Of a stretch of DNA of 64,000 bases, positions 8,109 to 20,746 are shown in pieces (position 1 is the stretch's first letter; the number at the start of each line of letters is the position of its first letter). Location: NCBI RefSeq assembly GCF_001507535.1, contig NZ_LQBN01000001.1, positions 186,001-250,000 of the forward strand, given 5' to 3'. The position numbers and the translations under genes were made by a program. The notes beneath the pieces were generated by a model. The model was not told where the DNA came from, did no database searches, and saw only the letters and a program-made list of their open reading frames with translations. The DNA comes from Thiomicrospira sp. WB1. GTDB taxonomy: Bacteria > Pseudomonadota > Gammaproteobacteria > Thiomicrospirales > Thiomicrospiraceae.

Positions 8109-8495
8109 TCAATAAGAAGACAAGACCATGACGGCGTCCATTTCCACGTCTGTGTTTTTAGGCAGGGTTTTGACCGCTACCGCCGCTCTGGCGGGATAGG
8201 GTTCCTGGAAATACTCCGCCATAATGCTGTTGACGGTGGCAAAATGGTCCATGTCGGTCAAAAAGATATTGAGCTTGACGATGTCCTGCAGGCTGCCGCC
8301 AGCGGCTTCACACACGGCAGAAAGGTTGCGAAACACCTGGTGAATCCGTTCACTGATCTCGCCTTCTTTGAGGGTCATGGTGTCCGGTTGCAGCGCGATT
8401 TGGCCCGATAGATAGACGGTGTTGTCAATTTTGACTGCCTGGGAATAGGGGCCGATTGCCTGGGGGGCTTTCTCGGTCTGAATAATCTGTTTCAT
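8109..8495 (-). CDS. ridA: 2-iminobutanoate/2-iminopropanoate deaminase RidA
   Basis: A 128-residue RidA/YjgF-family trimer subunit that hydrolyses reactive enamine/imine intermediates released by PLP enzymes. Diagnostic segments are AIGPYSQAV, VYLSGQIAL, the Arg-containing PARAAVAVKTLPKN near the C-terminus and VEMDAVMVL. Length is typical. It lies downstream of spoT, the usual gammaproteobacterial neighbourhood, separated by about 145 nt. Confidence 0.95.
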   Translation of the reverse strand: MKQIIQTEKAPQAIGPYSQAVKIDNTVYLSGQIALQPDTMTLKEGEISERIHQVFRNLSAVCEAAGGSLQDIVKLNIFLTDMDHFATVNSIMAEYFQEPYPARAAVAVKTLPKNTDVEMDAVMVLSSY

Positions 8496-8640
8496 AAGTG
8501 CATTCTATGTGTTTAAAGTTGGAATCTTATCAGCGAAAGTGGCTGTGCTTTCTTTTTAATAATGATAAGGGTTTTTGTGCAAAAATGCGATGCTTATCGT
8601 GCGGCCGAGGGCAGACTTCGCTTGCCAGACGGGTCGGCCT

Positions 8641-10803
8641 TCAGACCCGGTGAATTTTTTCCACAATGGCTAGGCGTTTGAGTTTGCGCATTACATCGGC
8701 CAGATGTTTGCGGGAATGCACGCTGATGACAATGTGCATGAGGCTGTAAGAGTCGTCTTTGTCTTCCGAGCGGACCCGGTCGATGTCGGTTTTCATTTCT
8801 GCGATTTTGCTGGCAATGGTCGCCAGAGCCCCGCGTGTATTGCGCACTTCTAGCAATAACTCGACATCAAAGGTCTGAGTGATTTGCTCTTCCCACTTTA
8901 CGTCCAGCCATTTTTCCGGATGATTTTTGAAGTGGCGCACGTTGGCGCATTCCTGACGGTGGATGACCAGTCCTTTCTCGGCACTGATAAAGCCGATGAT
9001 GTCATCCCCGGGAATGGGGTGACAGCACCCGGCAAAGTTCACCACCATCCCCTCGGTCCCGGAGATCACCAGTGGGTGTGACATGGCACCGATTTCTTCA
9101 TTGAGTGGGACTTCGTCATCCGAGCCCAGCAGGCTGTCATGAATTTGTTTGGCCACCAGTTTCGACAGGCGCCGTCCCAGCCCGATTTCTTCCAGCAGTT
9201 GCTCCCAGCTTTGCAGCTTGAGTTCCACCACAAGGCCTTCGCGAATGGCATCGGTGAGCTGTTCGTAGTGGAGTTGGAATCCGCGTAGAGCTTTTTCTAG
9301 GAGGCGCTGGCCCAGGATGGAAGCGGACTCGGATTGCTGGTTTTTCAAAAAGGCACGGATCTGAGAGCGTGCTTTGGCGGTGGTAACAAAATGCAGCCAG
9401 GACGGATTGGGTTGCAGGTCCTTGGAGCGAATGACTTCGACCGTCTGGCCGCTCTCGAGGCGTGTGCGCAGAGGGATCAGTTTTTTATCAACCCGGCAGC
9501 CGACGGTGGCATGGCCGATATTGGTGTGCACGGCGTAAGCAAAGTCGACGGCAGTGGCGCCAGACGGGAGTGTGATGATATCGCCTTTGGGCGTAAACAC
9601 ATAAATCACATTGGGGAAAAGGTCGATCTTGACGTTTTCCAGAAAGTCGAGCGAGTTGCCAGCGCCCTGCTGGATTTCCAGCAGGTTTTTGACCCATTCC
9701 TGGGCGCGAACCTCGACGGCTGAAAGAGCGTGATTACGCTGAGGACTGGGTTCGCCGTCAGACGTCTGCTTGTAAACCCAGTGGGCGGCAATGCCATGCT
9801 CTGAGACCTCATGCATTTCGTTGGTGCGGATCTGGACTTCAATGTAGGCGCCATAAGGTCCGAATAACACCGTGTGCAGAGATTGATAGCCATTGGCTTT
9901 GGGAATGGCGATGTAATCTTTAAAACGCCCGGGAAAAGGCTTATAGAGTGAATGCACGGAGCCCAGCACCCGATAACACTCATCGGCACTGTTGACGACC
10001 ACTCGAAACGCAAAAATGTCCAGAATTTCGTCAAAGCTCAGGTGCTTGTACTTCATCTTTTTGTACAAACTGTAGAGGTGCTTTTCACGCCCGACGACCT
10101 GAGCCGGAATATGGTCATCCTCCAGCCGTTTGCTGATGCCTTCGTTGATCTGTTCAACGATTTCATCGCGATTGCCCCGTGCTTTTTTCACCGCTTTTTC
10201 CAGCACGGCGGCCCGAAATGGGTGCATGGCTTTGAACCCGAGGTCCTCCAGTTCGATGCGTATGGCATTGATGCCCAGACGGGCGGCAATGGGCGCGTAG
10301 ATTTCCAGGGTTTCCAATGCGATGCGGCGTTGTTTGTCGGGACGCATGACGCCCAGCGTGCGCATATTGTGAAGGCGGTCGGCCAGTTTGATCAGAATCA
10401 CGCGAATATCGCGTGCCATGGCAAGCACCATTTTTCGGAAGTTTTCGGCCTGGGCTTCCTTGGGGTTGTCAAACTCCAGCTTGCCCAGTTTGGTGACGCC
10501 GTCCACCATTTCGGCGACGTTTTTGCCAAAGCGGTCAATGATGTCTTGCTTGCTGTAGGGCGTGTCTTCCACCACGTCGTGCAAAAGCGCGGCGATCAGG
10601 CTTTCATGGTCGAGATGAATGTTGGCCAGAATTTGCGCCACCGCGACCGGGTGCCAGATGTAATCGCCACCCGTCTTACGGGTCTGGCCTTTATGTGCTT
10701 CGGCACCAAATTCAAACGCCGCCTTGAGCTGGCGCAGTTGTTTTTTTTTCAGGTAGGTGCCGGCCTGTTCCAATAATGGGTCAAGGCTGGTCGGAGTGGG
10801 CAT
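8641..10803 (-). CDS. spoT: Bifunctional (p)ppGpp synthetase/hydrolase SpoT
   Basis: A 720-residue stringent-response enzyme. The HD hydrolase domain has the HDVVEDT motif (about 74-80), so hydrolase activity is expected. The synthetase domain has RFKDYIAIPKANGYQSLHT and the HGIAAHW segment; the RFKD charge signature is that of bifunctional Rel/SpoT enzymes. The TGS domain begins near VIYVFTPKGDIITLP. The C-terminal ACT domain (VELLLEVRNTRGALATIASK) is complete. It lies 9 nt downstream of rpoZ, as in Escherichia coli. Confidence 0.97.
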   Translation of the reverse strand: MPTPTSLDPLLEQAGTYLKKKQLRQLKAAFEFGAEAHKGQTRKTGGDYIWHPVAVAQILANIHLDHESLIAALLHDVVEDTPYSKQDIIDRFGKNVAEMVDGVTKLGKLEFDNPKEAQAENFRKMVLAMARDIRVILIKLADRLHNMRTLGVMRPDKQRRIALETLEIYAPIAARLGINAIRIELEDLGFKAMHPFRAAVLEKAVKKARGNRDEIVEQINEGISKRLEDDHIPAQVVGREKHLYSLYKKMKYKHLSFDEILDIFAFRVVVNSADECYRVLGSVHSLYKPFPGRFKDYIAIPKANGYQSLHTVLFGPYGAYIEVQIRTNEMHEVSEHGIAAHWVYKQTSDGEPSPQRNHALSAVEVRAQEWVKNLLEIQQGAGNSLDFLENVKIDLFPNVIYVFTPKGDIITLPSGATAVDFAYAVHTNIGHATVGCRVDKKLIPLRTRLESGQTVEVIRSKDLQPNPSWLHFVTTAKARSQIRAFLKNQQSESASILGQRLLEKALRGFQLHYEQLTDAIREGLVVELKLQSWEQLLEEIGLGRRLSKLVAKQIHDSLLGSDDEVPLNEEIGAMSHPLVISGTEGMVVNFAGCCHPIPGDDIIGFISAEKGLVIHRQECANVRHFKNHPEKWLDVKWEEQITQTFDVELLLEVRNTRGALATIASKIAEMKTDIDRVRSEDKDDSYSLMHIVISVHSRKHLADVMRKLKRLAIVEKIHRV

Positions 10804-10812
10804 GCCTGGGAA

Positions 10813-11037
10813 TTACCCGAAGAAAGGCGGGGTGTCAGGGTCAGACATCACCACGTCTTTGTCGATGGTGTTGTCGGCCAGCTCGCGCAAGGCCATGACC
10901 GATGGCTTGTCGTTGTCCCATTCCAGAGTGGGCTCGGCGCCATAAGAAAGTTGGCGTGCTCGTTTCGCGCTTAAGATGACCAGTTCAAAGCGGTTTTCAA
11001 CCTGGTCCAGACAGTCTTCAACGGTGACTCGTGCCAT
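10813..11037 (-). CDS. rpoZ: RNA polymerase omega subunit
   Basis: A 74-residue omega subunit that helps assemble RNA polymerase and takes part in ppGpp response. The [20 protein letters not shown] start and the AKRARQL segment are diagnostic. It is transcribed with spoT (9-nt gap). gmk, its partner in E. coli, lies about 4.5 kb upstream here, separated by the LPS genes. Confidence 0.97.
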   Translation of the reverse strand: MARVTVEDCLDQVENRFELVILSAKRARQLSYGAEPTLEWDNDKPSVMALRELADNTIDKDVVMSDPDTPPFFG

Positions 11038-11104
11038 AGTCGCAATTTCCTGTAAGTTATGGAGTGAACCCGATATTTTACCTGTATTTTACTTTGGGGT
11101 TCAA

Positions 11105-12460
11105 CTATTTACTTGATTGACCCCACCTGCCGCGACGTCGAGTGTTAAGCGGAAACAGGTGAGCGATGTAACGTTCAAGCACGGTTTGATTGGCTTCTAA
11201 CCATTTTTTGGCGTTTTGTCCCATCTTTCGACGGGTGTCAGGATTGGCCATCAAGGCCGACAGTGTGGTCATCAGCTGATCGTAATCCTGGCATTGTTTG
11301 AGTCCGTCGGCGTCAAGCAAAGCTCGGGTTTCGGGTTCAAAGTCACGCATGTCCGGCCCTGTGATCAGGCAGGCGCCGAGCGAGGCCGGTTCCAGCAGGT
11401 TGTGGCCGCCTTTAGGGGCAAAGCTCCCGCCCATGATGACCACTTGAGCGTGCGCAAACCAGGGCATCAGCTGGCCAAAAGTGTCGGCCAGATGAAGGCG
11501 GGTGTCGGGCGTGGGGGTCTCGTTGCGACTGGCTTGAGTCAGTTTGTTTGTCAAGGAACGCAGCTGCTTGAGGAGGGCGCGGCGCCGCTCGGGATGGCGT
11601 GGCACAATCACCAGCAGTTGTGAGGGGTTCTGCTGCAACCAGCGACGGGCCACCTGGTATTCTTCGTCGTCATGGCTGGATGCCAATAAAACGTATGGGC
11701 GTTGGGTCAGCCTAGCATAGACGGGGTGGGTCTGGACATTGGCCAACTTTAGATTGCCAGGTACCTGCACGTTTTTTGAATCCACGCCCAGCGTCACAAA
11801 TCGACTGGCTTCCGTGGGATTTTTGGCCAATACCTGAGTCAGGCACTGAAAGGTTTCGCGATAAAGTTGGCGGACACGTTGCCAGAACCAGTTTGGGCGG
11901 GGGACGATTTCAGTCGTTAATTTGTGGTAGGTGCGTTGAGACAGTCTGGCATTGATTAAGTGGATCGGTCCGCGCTCAGCCATGGCGCAAAACAAGTGAG
12001 GCCAGATTTCTGACTCAACCACCCAGGCCTGTTTGGGGTGAAAATGGTGGAGAAAGCGGCGAACGCAAGAGGGGTAATCCAAAGGCAGGTAGGCGTGTGT
12101 GATCTTATCTGCCAGAGGGTGCGAGTTGCGCCAGCTCAACAGAGCCTCCCGCCCCGATGGCGTATGGGTGGTCATCAGAAGGGTTTCGCCTTGTTTCAGG
12201 GCGGTGTCGGCCAGAGCGGTGACGGTGCGTACCTCGCCCACCGAAGCACAATGGATCCACAAGAGCGGGTCGGACCACGCCACTGCTTTTGAGTAAATGC
12301 CCAGCCTCTGGCGCACATAACGCCAGCCGCCCCGGCGGTTTATGGCTTCGTAAAGGGTAAGCAGTCCCAGAACAGGGCTGAACAGACGCAACAGCCAACG
12401 GTAAAATAACCAGGCCTGGTTAGCGTTTGGGCTGTGACGTGGATCGTTGGCGCGGGGCAC
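11105..12460 (-). CDS. waaA: 3-deoxy-D-manno-octulosonic acid transferase WaaA (KdtA)
   Basis: A 451-residue GT-B glycosyltransferase that attaches Kdo-type sugars to lipid IVA at the inner-membrane face. An N-terminal anchor (LFYRWLLRLFSPVLGLLTLYEAI) is followed by WIHCASVGEV. The C-terminal nucleotide-sugar half shows SFAPKGGHNLLEPA. It follows kdsB by 4 nt. With kdnA/kdnB upstream, its donor is probably CMP-8-amino-Kdo as well as, or instead of, CMP-Kdo. A palindrome copy (12409-12420) sits in its N-terminal codons, again encoding Gln-Ala-Trp. Confidence 0.95.
   Translation of the reverse strand: MPRANDPRHSPNANQAWLFYRWLLRLFSPVLGLLTLYEAINRRGGWRYVRQRLGIYSKAVAWSDPLLWIHCASVGEVRTVTALADTALKQGETLLMTTHTPSGREALLSWRNSHPLADKITHAYLPLDYPSCVRRFLHHFHPKQAWVVESEIWPHLFCAMAERGPIHLINARLSQRTYHKLTTEIVPRPNWFWQRVRQLYRETFQCLTQVLAKNPTEASRFVTLGVDSKNVQVPGNLKLANVQTHPVYARLTQRPYVLLASSHDDEEYQVARRWLQQNPSQLLVIVPRHPERRRALLKQLRSLTNKLTQASRNETPTPDTRLHLADTFGQLMPWFAHAQVVIMGGSFAPKGGHNLLEPASLGACLITGPDMRDFEPETRALLDADGLKQCQDYDQLMTTLSALMANPDTRRKMGQNAKKWLEANQTVLERYIAHLFPLNTRRRGRWGQSSK
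12409..12420. repeat. ACCAGGCCTGGT palindrome, copy 4 (inside waaA)
   Basis: Exact copy within the first 20 codons of waaA; the core codons read Gln-Ala-Trp. Confidence 0.9.
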
Positions 12461-12464
12461 GGCG

Positions 12465-13208
12465 TTAAGGGCTGGCTTGAATCAGGTGGTTCATCAGTTC
12501 GATGTCGCCGGGCACGTCCACTTCCGGGGAATCCCACTGGCTTTCGATGACTTTGATCCGATAGCCGTATTCAAGCGCTCGGAGTTGCTCCAGTTTTTCG
12601 ATGTTTTCCAGTCGGCTGGAAGGCAGCTGATTAAACCGATCCACAAACGCCTTGGTATAGGCGTAGACGCCGAGATGTTTAAACGAGTCGTGATCCCAGT
12701 AATCCCGGCCGTGGGGAATGGTTGCACGCGAAAAATACAGCGCGTTGCCGTAATAATCACACACCACCTTGACATCTTTCGGGCTGGTGATTTCCGCTTC
12801 ATTGACGATTTTGAAAGACAGCGTGGTCATATCAAAGTCTGAGGCATCGGGGGTCTGAAACGGCGTGAGCACGGCTTCAATCGATTCGGGGTGGATCAGG
12901 GGTTGGTCGCCCTGAACATTAACGATCAAATCCTCGTCCGCCAGGTTGAGCGCTTGCGCGGCGGCGGCAATGCGATCGGTGCCCGATTCGGCCTCGGCGG
13001 GGGTCATGACCACTTGGCCGCCGAAGGCTTCGACCGCTTCGCGAATGCGGTCATCGTCGGTGGCCACATAGACCGCATTCAATCCTCTGGCTTGCTGCAC
13101 CCGCTCGAACACCTGTTGGATCATGGGTTTTCCGCCGATGTCCTTGAGCGGTTTGCCCGGCAGGCGCGAAGAGTCGTAACGCGCGGGAATCAGTGCAATG
13201 GTTCGCAT
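12465..13208 (-). CDS. kdsB: CMP-Kdo / CMP-8-amino-Kdo synthetase KdsB
   Basis: A 247-residue cytidylyltransferase that activates Kdo-type sugars with CTP. Motifs: [15 protein letters not shown] (nucleotide binding, 8-22), [15 protein letters not shown] and [10 protein letters not shown]. It follows kdnB by 9 nt on the same strand. KdsB of Shewanella accepts 8-amino-Kdo, and the neighbourhood suggests the same here. Confidence 0.95.
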   Translation of the reverse strand: MRTIALIPARYDSSRLPGKPLKDIGGKPMIQQVFERVQQARGLNAVYVATDDDRIREAVEAFGGQVVMTPAEAESGTDRIAAAAQALNLADEDLIVNVQGDQPLIHPESIEAVLTPFQTPDASDFDMTTLSFKIVNEAEITSPKDVKVVCDYYGNALYFSRATIPHGRDYWDHDSFKHLGVYAYTKAFVDRFNQLPSSRLENIEKLEQLRALEYGYRIKVIESQWDSPEVDVPGDIELMNHLIQASP

Positions 13209-13217
13209 CAGGCCGCC

Positions 13218-14309
<1,092 letters not shown>

Positions 14310-14325
14310 TCAGTGTGACCTTTTT

Positions 14326-14337
14326 ACCAGGCCTGGT
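14326..14337. repeat. ACCAGGCCTGGT palindrome, copy 5 (intergenic)
   Basis: Exact copy 6 nt beyond the kdnA stop codon, in the kdnA-kdnB gap. Confidence 0.9.
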
Positions 14338-14343
14338 GAAACG

Positions 14344-16154
<1,811 letters not shown>

Positions 16155-16289
16155 GTCAGGTTTCCTTCTGGTTTGGGTGGCATCAGTGACAAATAAATAC
16201 CACATTTTATCAGACTTGGTTGGGCCATGTGGCAAACAAAATCCTGCCTTGGCTTCTTGCCGGGGAGGAGTTGGGCTACAATAGAGCGC

Positions 16290-16814
16290 ATGCAGAAACA
16301 AAGTATTTTTTTGGTGGGGCCGATGGGGGCCGGAAAGTCAACGGTCGGACGCATCCTGGCGGATAAGCTTCATTACCGTTTTCTTGACAGCGATCATGAA
16401 ATCGAAGCCAAAACCGGTGTGTCGATTCCCATGATTTTTGATATTGAGGGCGAAGCGGGCTTTCGCAAGCGCGAATGCCGTCTGATTGATCAGTTGACCC
16501 AGAAGCCGGGCATTGTCCTGGCCACCGGTGGTGGGGCGGTGCTAAAGCCCCAGAATCGCAAGCATCTGCGTTCACGCGGGTTTGTGGTGTACCTGCGCTC
16601 GTCTTTGGAGGCGTTGCTTGCCCGAACCCGCCATGATCGCAACCGCCCTCTGCTTCAGACAGACGACCCCGAAGCGGTGTTAAAAAACGTCATGACTGAG
16701 CGCGATCCGCTTTATCGCGAAGTGGCCGATCTGGTCATCCAGACCGAACAGGCGTCGGTGCACAAAGTGGTTCGTCAGATCATGGATCAGTTGACCGAGC
16801 AGGCGGTGATTTAA
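16290..16814 (+). CDS. aroK: Shikimate kinase
   Basis: A 174-residue kinase that makes shikimate-3-phosphate in aromatic amino acid synthesis. Motifs: P-loop [11 protein letters not shown] (9-19), DSDHEIE (shikimate/Mg binding), FRKRE and the ATGGGAVL loop. [11 protein letters not shown] is the natural N-terminus; upstream codons in the frame lack family similarity. It is followed by aroB, the conserved aroK-aroB order. Confidence 0.95.
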   Translation: MQKQSIFLVGPMGAGKSTVGRILADKLHYRFLDSDHEIEAKTGVSIPMIFDIEGEAGFRKRECRLIDQLTQKPGIVLATGGGAVLKPQNRKHLRSRGFVVYLRSSLEALLARTRHDRNRPLLQTDDPEAVLKNVMTERDPLYREVADLVIQTEQASVHKVVRQIMDQLTEQAVI

Positions 16815-16880
16815 AAGCCGTGTTTCATTTGCGGAAAAGGGATGGGACACGGTGGCTGTGAAAGCGTGAAAGGAGACAGA

Positions 16881-17999
16881 GTGACGCAAACACAATTGAG
16901 ATCGGATTCATCTGTGATGGCGCCGGTAACCCTCGGTGTGGAGCTGGCAGAACGCAGCTACCCGATTGTCATTGGACAGGGGCTTTTGGGGCAGGTTGAG
17001 CAAGTGCGTCCTTATGTTCAGGGAACGCAAGTCTTGATCGTCACCAATACCACGGTCGCCCCGCTTTATCTGGAACGGGCCCGGGCGGCGTTTGCCGAGT
17101 ATGAAGTGCAAACCGTGATTTTGCCCGATGGGGAGCAGTACAAGAATCTGGACGTTCTCAATCGGATTTTTGATGTGGCCATCGAGCATCACTTTGATCG
17201 TCACTGTACTTTTGTGGCACTGGGCGGTGGCGTGATCGGTGATATGACCGGATTTGCCGCAGCCAGTTATCAGCGGGGCGTGCGGTTCATTCAAATGCCG
17301 ACCACGCTCCTGTCCCAGGTCGATTCCTCGGTGGGCGGAAAAACCGGGGTGAACCACCCGAAAGGCAAAAACATGATCGGCGCTTTTCACCAGCCCGAAG
17401 CCGTGATCATTGATGTGACCACCTTGGATACATTGCCGGATCGCGAGTTGTCGGCCGGGTTGGCCGAAGTCATCAAATACGGGCTGATTGTGGATGCGCC
17501 GTTTTTTGATTGGCTGGAGGCGCGCATGCCGCAATTGCGTGCGCGTGAGCCCGAGGCCATTACGGAGGCGATCCGCCGTTCCTGCGCCAACAAGGCCGCC
17601 ATCGTCGCCAAGGATGAAAAAGAGGCCGGATTGCGGGCACTGTTTAATCTCGGTCATACGTTTGGTCATGCGATTGAAGCGGGCATGGGCTATGGGGTCT
17701 GGCTGCATGGCGAGGCGGTGGCGGCCGGGATGATGCAGGCCGTCTATCTGTCACGTCTGCTCGGAGATCTGACCGAAGCCGATCAGGCGCGGATCAGCCG
17801 GGTCATTGAGTCGGCCGGTTTGCCGGTGAAGCCGCCGGCGGACTTGTCCGTGGCCGAGTTTCTGCGTCTAATGGCGGGGGACAAAAAGGTTCAGGCCGGG
17901 CGGATTCGTCTGGTGTTGCTGAAATCGATCGGGCAGGCTTATGTGACGGGGGATTATGATGATGCCCTGTTAACCCGGACACTGGAGGCGTATCGTTGA
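16881..17999 (+). CDS. aroB: 3-dehydroquinate synthase
   Basis: A 372-residue NAD- and metal-dependent enzyme that cyclises DAHP to 3-dehydroquinate. Motifs: [42 protein letters not shown] and the metal histidines in [11 protein letters not shown] and [10 protein letters not shown]. The GTG start at 16881 is preferred because AGGAG lies five bases upstream; an ATG at 16917 is the alternative. Its stop overlaps the TTG of the mutarotase gene. Confidence 0.95.
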   Translation: MTQTQLRSDSSVMAPVTLGVELAERSYPIVIGQGLLGQVEQVRPYVQGTQVLIVTNTTVAPLYLERARAAFAEYEVQTVILPDGEQYKNLDVLNRIFDVAIEHHFDRHCTFVALGGGVIGDMTGFAAASYQRGVRFIQMPTTLLSQVDSSVGGKTGVNHPKGKNMIGAFHQPEAVIIDVTTLDTLPDRELSAGLAEVIKYGLIVDAPFFDWLEARMPQLRAREPEAITEAIRRSCANKAAIVAKDEKEAGLRALFNLGHTFGHAIEAGMGYGVWLHGEAVAAGMMQAVYLSRLLGDLTEADQARISRVIESAGLPVKPPADLSVAEFLRLMAGDKKVQAGRIRLVLLKSIGQAYVTGDYDDALLTRTLEAYR

Positions 18000-18895
18000 A
18001 ACGGGCCGAACGATTCCCACAGGGCATGCACTTGTACCGTCAGGGTGCCTTGACGCTGATTGAGGTCAACAATGACTTTGCGCGTCTGGTCATGACCACC
18101 CATGGCGCCAGTGTGCTAAGTTTTGCCCCAAGGCTGGATACAGGCGAATTGCAGCCGGATTTATTGTGGGTGTCCGAGCGGGCCCATTACAGTGGTGAAA
18201 AGCCAGTACGCGGTGGGATTCCTATCTGCTGGCCCTGGTTTGGGGTGTCTGCGGAGCCAGGCTTGCCCGCGCATGGGTTTGTGCGCAACATGACCTGGCA
18301 GCTGGTGTCCTCGGACAGTGATGAGCAGGGGCGCACCCGATTGACGTTTCGCATTCACGACACACCCCAGTCCCGCGCTCTGTGGCCGTGGCATTTTGAG
18401 CTGAGCCTGGAAGTCCTGGTTGGTGCGGAACTGACCCTGACACTGACCTCCCGTAATCTGGATACCAAGCCGTTTGTGATCACGGAAGCGATGCACAGTT
18501 ATTTTTCGGTGTCCGATGCCAATGAGGTGTTTGTGACGGGGCTGGGGGACAGTGTTTGCCATGATAAGTTGACAGACTTGCCACCCTATCGTGCCGAAGA
18601 CGTTTTGTCGATTGTGCCGCCCCTGGATCGTGTGTATCTGAATCAGCCGGGCCAAGTCCAACTGCATGACCCAGGCAAAAAACGCAATATTGAAATTGAG
18701 AAAACCGGCGCGACGGCGACGGTGGTCTGGAACCCCGGCGCTGAGTTGATCGGGGGCTTTGATGACATGGACAACCAGGCCTGGTCAAAAATGCTGTGCG
18801 TTGAAGCCGGCAATGTGCTCGACCAGTCCATTGTGGTGGCACCGCAAGCCTCGCATGCCTTCCGGCTGCACTTGCGCGCTAAGCCGTTGGCTTGA
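17996..18895 (+). CDS. D-hexose-6-phosphate mutarotase (YeaD family)
   Basis: A 299-residue aldose-1-epimerase-fold protein. [23 protein letters not shown] (catalytic His) and EAMHSYFSV (second His) are typical of the glucose-6-phosphate 1-epimerase branch. It starts at TTG 17996, inside the aroB stop, with GGAGG seven bases upstream, so it is coupled to aroB. Family members interconvert anomers of hexose-6-phosphates. A palindrome copy at 18774-18785 encodes Gln-Ala-Trp. Confidence 0.87.
   Translation: MKRAERFPQGMHLYRQGALTLIEVNNDFARLVMTTHGASVLSFAPRLDTGELQPDLLWVSERAHYSGEKPVRGGIPICWPWFGVSAEPGLPAHGFVRNMTWQLVSSDSDEQGRTRLTFRIHDTPQSRALWPWHFELSLEVLVGAELTLTLTSRNLDTKPFVITEAMHSYFSVSDANEVFVTGLGDSVCHDKLTDLPPYRAEDVLSIVPPLDRVYLNQPGQVQLHDPGKKRNIEIEKTGATATVVWNPGAELIGGFDDMDNQAWSKMLCVEAGNVLDQSIVVAPQASHAFRLHLRAKPLA
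18774..18785. repeat. ACCAGGCCTGGT palindrome, copy 6 (inside mutarotase gene)
   Basis: Exact copy; its core codons again read Gln-Ala-Trp. Confidence 0.9.
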
Positions 18896-18916
18896 ACAGG
18901 GCGTTTGAACCGGGCA

Positions 18917-18939
18917 TAAAAAAACGCGCCGAAGCGCGT
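18917..18939 (-). terminator. Rho-independent terminator of rpoH
   Basis: On the minus strand the hairpin ACGCGC-TTCG-GCGCGT is followed by a run of seven T. It lies between the convergent mutarotase and rpoH genes. Confidence 0.85.
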
Positions 18940-18983
18940 CTGACAAACAGCTAATTTCAGTTGGCGTTGTCCAGCTTGACGGC

Positions 18984-19838
18984 TCAAGCCGCTTCGGCCA
19001 TGGCCTGGCGCAATTTTTTGATCGCCTGCTGTTCAATCTGTCGAATCCGCTCCATGGACACGCCATATTTTTCTGACAGAGCCTTCAGGCCCGTTTTCTT
19101 CTCTGCCAGCCAGCGCTGTTGAAGAATATCCAGGCTGCGTTCATCCAGCTGTTTCATGGCCGCTTTCATGTGACCGAGATCGAAGGCGTTTTGAGACTCT
19201 GCCACCAGTTGTGCTTCCGGGTCCATCTCCTGGCTGACCAGAACCGGATAGTGTTTGTTGTCTTCTTCTTCGTCCGCTGACATGTCGACGGGCATGTCCT
19301 GACCATAAAGCCGGGACTCCATTTCCAGAACGTCTTTGCGTGTCACGCCCAGTTTTTCTGCCACCTTGTCCGCATCATCATTGCCGAGCCAGGCCAGGGA
19401 TTTTTTGGCGCCACGCAACTTAAAGAACAGTTTGCGCTGCGCTTTGGTGGTGGCGGTTTTGACGATGCGCCAGTTTTTGATCACAAATTCGTTGATTTCA
19501 GCGCGAACCCAGTGGACGGCAAACGTCATCAGACGGACTTTTTCGCCCGGATTAAAGCGTTTGACCGCCTTCATCAGGCCGATGTTACCCTCTTGAATCA
19601 AATCACTCAGCTGCAGGCCGTACCCATTGTAAGAGCGTGCAATCGGTACCACGTAACGCAGCGAAGACAGGATCAGGTGGCGTGCCGCCTCCAGGTCCTG
19701 GTGGTAATACAGGCGTTCGGCCAGCTCACGCTCTTCTTCCGCGCTCAGCTGCGGAAACGTCTGCACGGTACGCAGGTAGGTTTCCAGATTCTGACCGGGG
19801 ACCAGGTTTTGTTGGAATGCCATCAGTTGCTTAGACAT
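18984..19838 (-). CDS. rpoH: RNA polymerase heat-shock sigma factor RpoH (sigma-32)
   Basis: A 284-residue group 3 sigma factor. Region 2 (DLIQEGNIGLMKAVKRF, TFAVHWVRAEI) is followed by the RpoH box QRKLFFKLR, diagnostic for sigma-32, then region 4.2 (EKYGVSMERIRQIEQQAIKKLR). The ATG at 19838 is chosen because the strong GAGGTGA Shine-Dalgarno lies just upstream; the in-frame GTG at 19847 falls inside that sequence. No ftsYEX genes are adjacent, unlike E. coli. Confidence 0.95.
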   Translation of the reverse strand: MSKQLMAFQQNLVPGQNLETYLRTVQTFPQLSAEEERELAERLYYHQDLEAARHLILSSLRYVVPIARSYNGYGLQLSDLIQEGNIGLMKAVKRFNPGEKVRLMTFAVHWVRAEINEFVIKNWRIVKTATTKAQRKLFFKLRGAKKSLAWLGNDDADKVAEKLGVTRKDVLEMESRLYGQDMPVDMSADEEEDNKHYPVLVSQEMDPEAQLVAESQNAFDLGHMKAAMKQLDERSLDILQQRWLAEKKTGLKALSEKYGVSMERIRQIEQQAIKKLRQAMAEAA

Positions 19839-19997
19839 ACCGATCACCTCATATCTAAATTGGTTTGAATACCATTACTATACAAGAATTAGCACTCATG
19901 TCAAGCGACTGCTAGAAAAATAATCACGGGATAGACCTCTTTTTTATCAATTGCTTAGGGGGATTAGTTAAGGTGGTTTGTTGGAAATGTCTCAGGC

Positions 19998-20031
19998 ATA
20001 AAAAAACCCGCCCGGCGCAGCCGGGCGGGTT
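19998..20031 (-). terminator. Strong Rho-independent terminator after the FliS-like gene
   Basis: On the minus strand the hairpin ACCCGCCCGGC / GCCGGGCGGGT with a short TGC loop is followed by a run of T. It lies about 37 nt past the stop of the FliS-like gene. Confidence 0.9.
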
Positions 20032-20067
20032 GGTTCTGAGCTGTCACCCGGGTTGGGTCAACACGGC

Positions 20068-20514
20068 TCAGTCGTTATCGTCCATTTGTCCAGATGAATG
20101 CATCATTTCCAGCCAAGCGTCGCGGATTTCGGTCAGAATTTCCAGTGCGCTGTCCAAGTAGAAGCTCTCTTTTTCGTAGACCGCTTCCTGGATGGCTTTG
20201 TCCGCATAGCGATACAGCTCGTCCAGATCATAGGCCAGCGGGGTTTCCTTTGTCAGGGCCAGACGATCGCGCAGTGCATCCAGGATGGTGGTCATACGAC
20301 CCAGGTGGAACCCTTTTTCCACATACGCTTCAGACGTATGGCAAAGTTTGGCCAGATTGCCTTTGTCCACCACGCCTTGCAACAGCAGCATCACCGTTTT
20401 GGCCGGATCATCGGCCAGGTTTTCTTCGGTTTGCGGGTTGCGGTGATAATCCTGCAGCAATGGGGCAGCGTCATTTTCGACCGGTGTTTGATTCAGTGTT
20501 GGGTTCATGGTCAT
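20068..20514 (-). CDS. FliS-like flagellin-chaperone-family protein, orphan
   Basis: A 148-residue helical protein. The body from DDPAKTVMLLLQGVVDKGNLAKL to LTEIRDAWLEMM follows the FliS pattern of a four-helix bundle, including a central helix (HLGRMTTILDALRDRL) and a final leucine-rich helix with an EIRDAW-like end. FliS binds the flagellin C-terminus and stops premature polymerisation. No flagellar gene is near by, so this may be a displaced fliS or a family member with another client. The start at 20514 has AAGGAG six bases upstream; the longer open frame upstream is unlikely. Confidence 0.6.
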   Translation of the reverse strand: MTMNPTLNQTPVENDAAPLLQDYHRNPQTEENLADDPAKTVMLLLQGVVDKGNLAKLCHTSEAYVEKGFHLGRMTTILDALRDRLALTKETPLAYDLDELYRYADKAIQEAVYEKESFYLDSALEILTEIRDAWLEMMHSSGQMDDND

Positions 20515-20746
20515 GGTAAAGCTCCTTGTGTTTAGCCTTATTATTTCGTTCCGAAACCACTCAAGGTTATCGTTAACGGTCGATAAGCAGAAGCCGTGCC
20601 AAGATGTTATATCAATGTGAACGGTGGTGGTTGACTGGCGCCTACTCGGGGAATGCAAAAAGATGGCACTGGGTTTGCTTGATACGGGCAAAGGCACACA
20701 CCATCGATGAAATGGCTGGCTTAAAGCCTTCTCACAGGGGAAAACA

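Noticed and set aside
9952-10776. 274-codon plus-strand open frame
   Set aside because: Antisense shadow of the spoT N-terminal domain.
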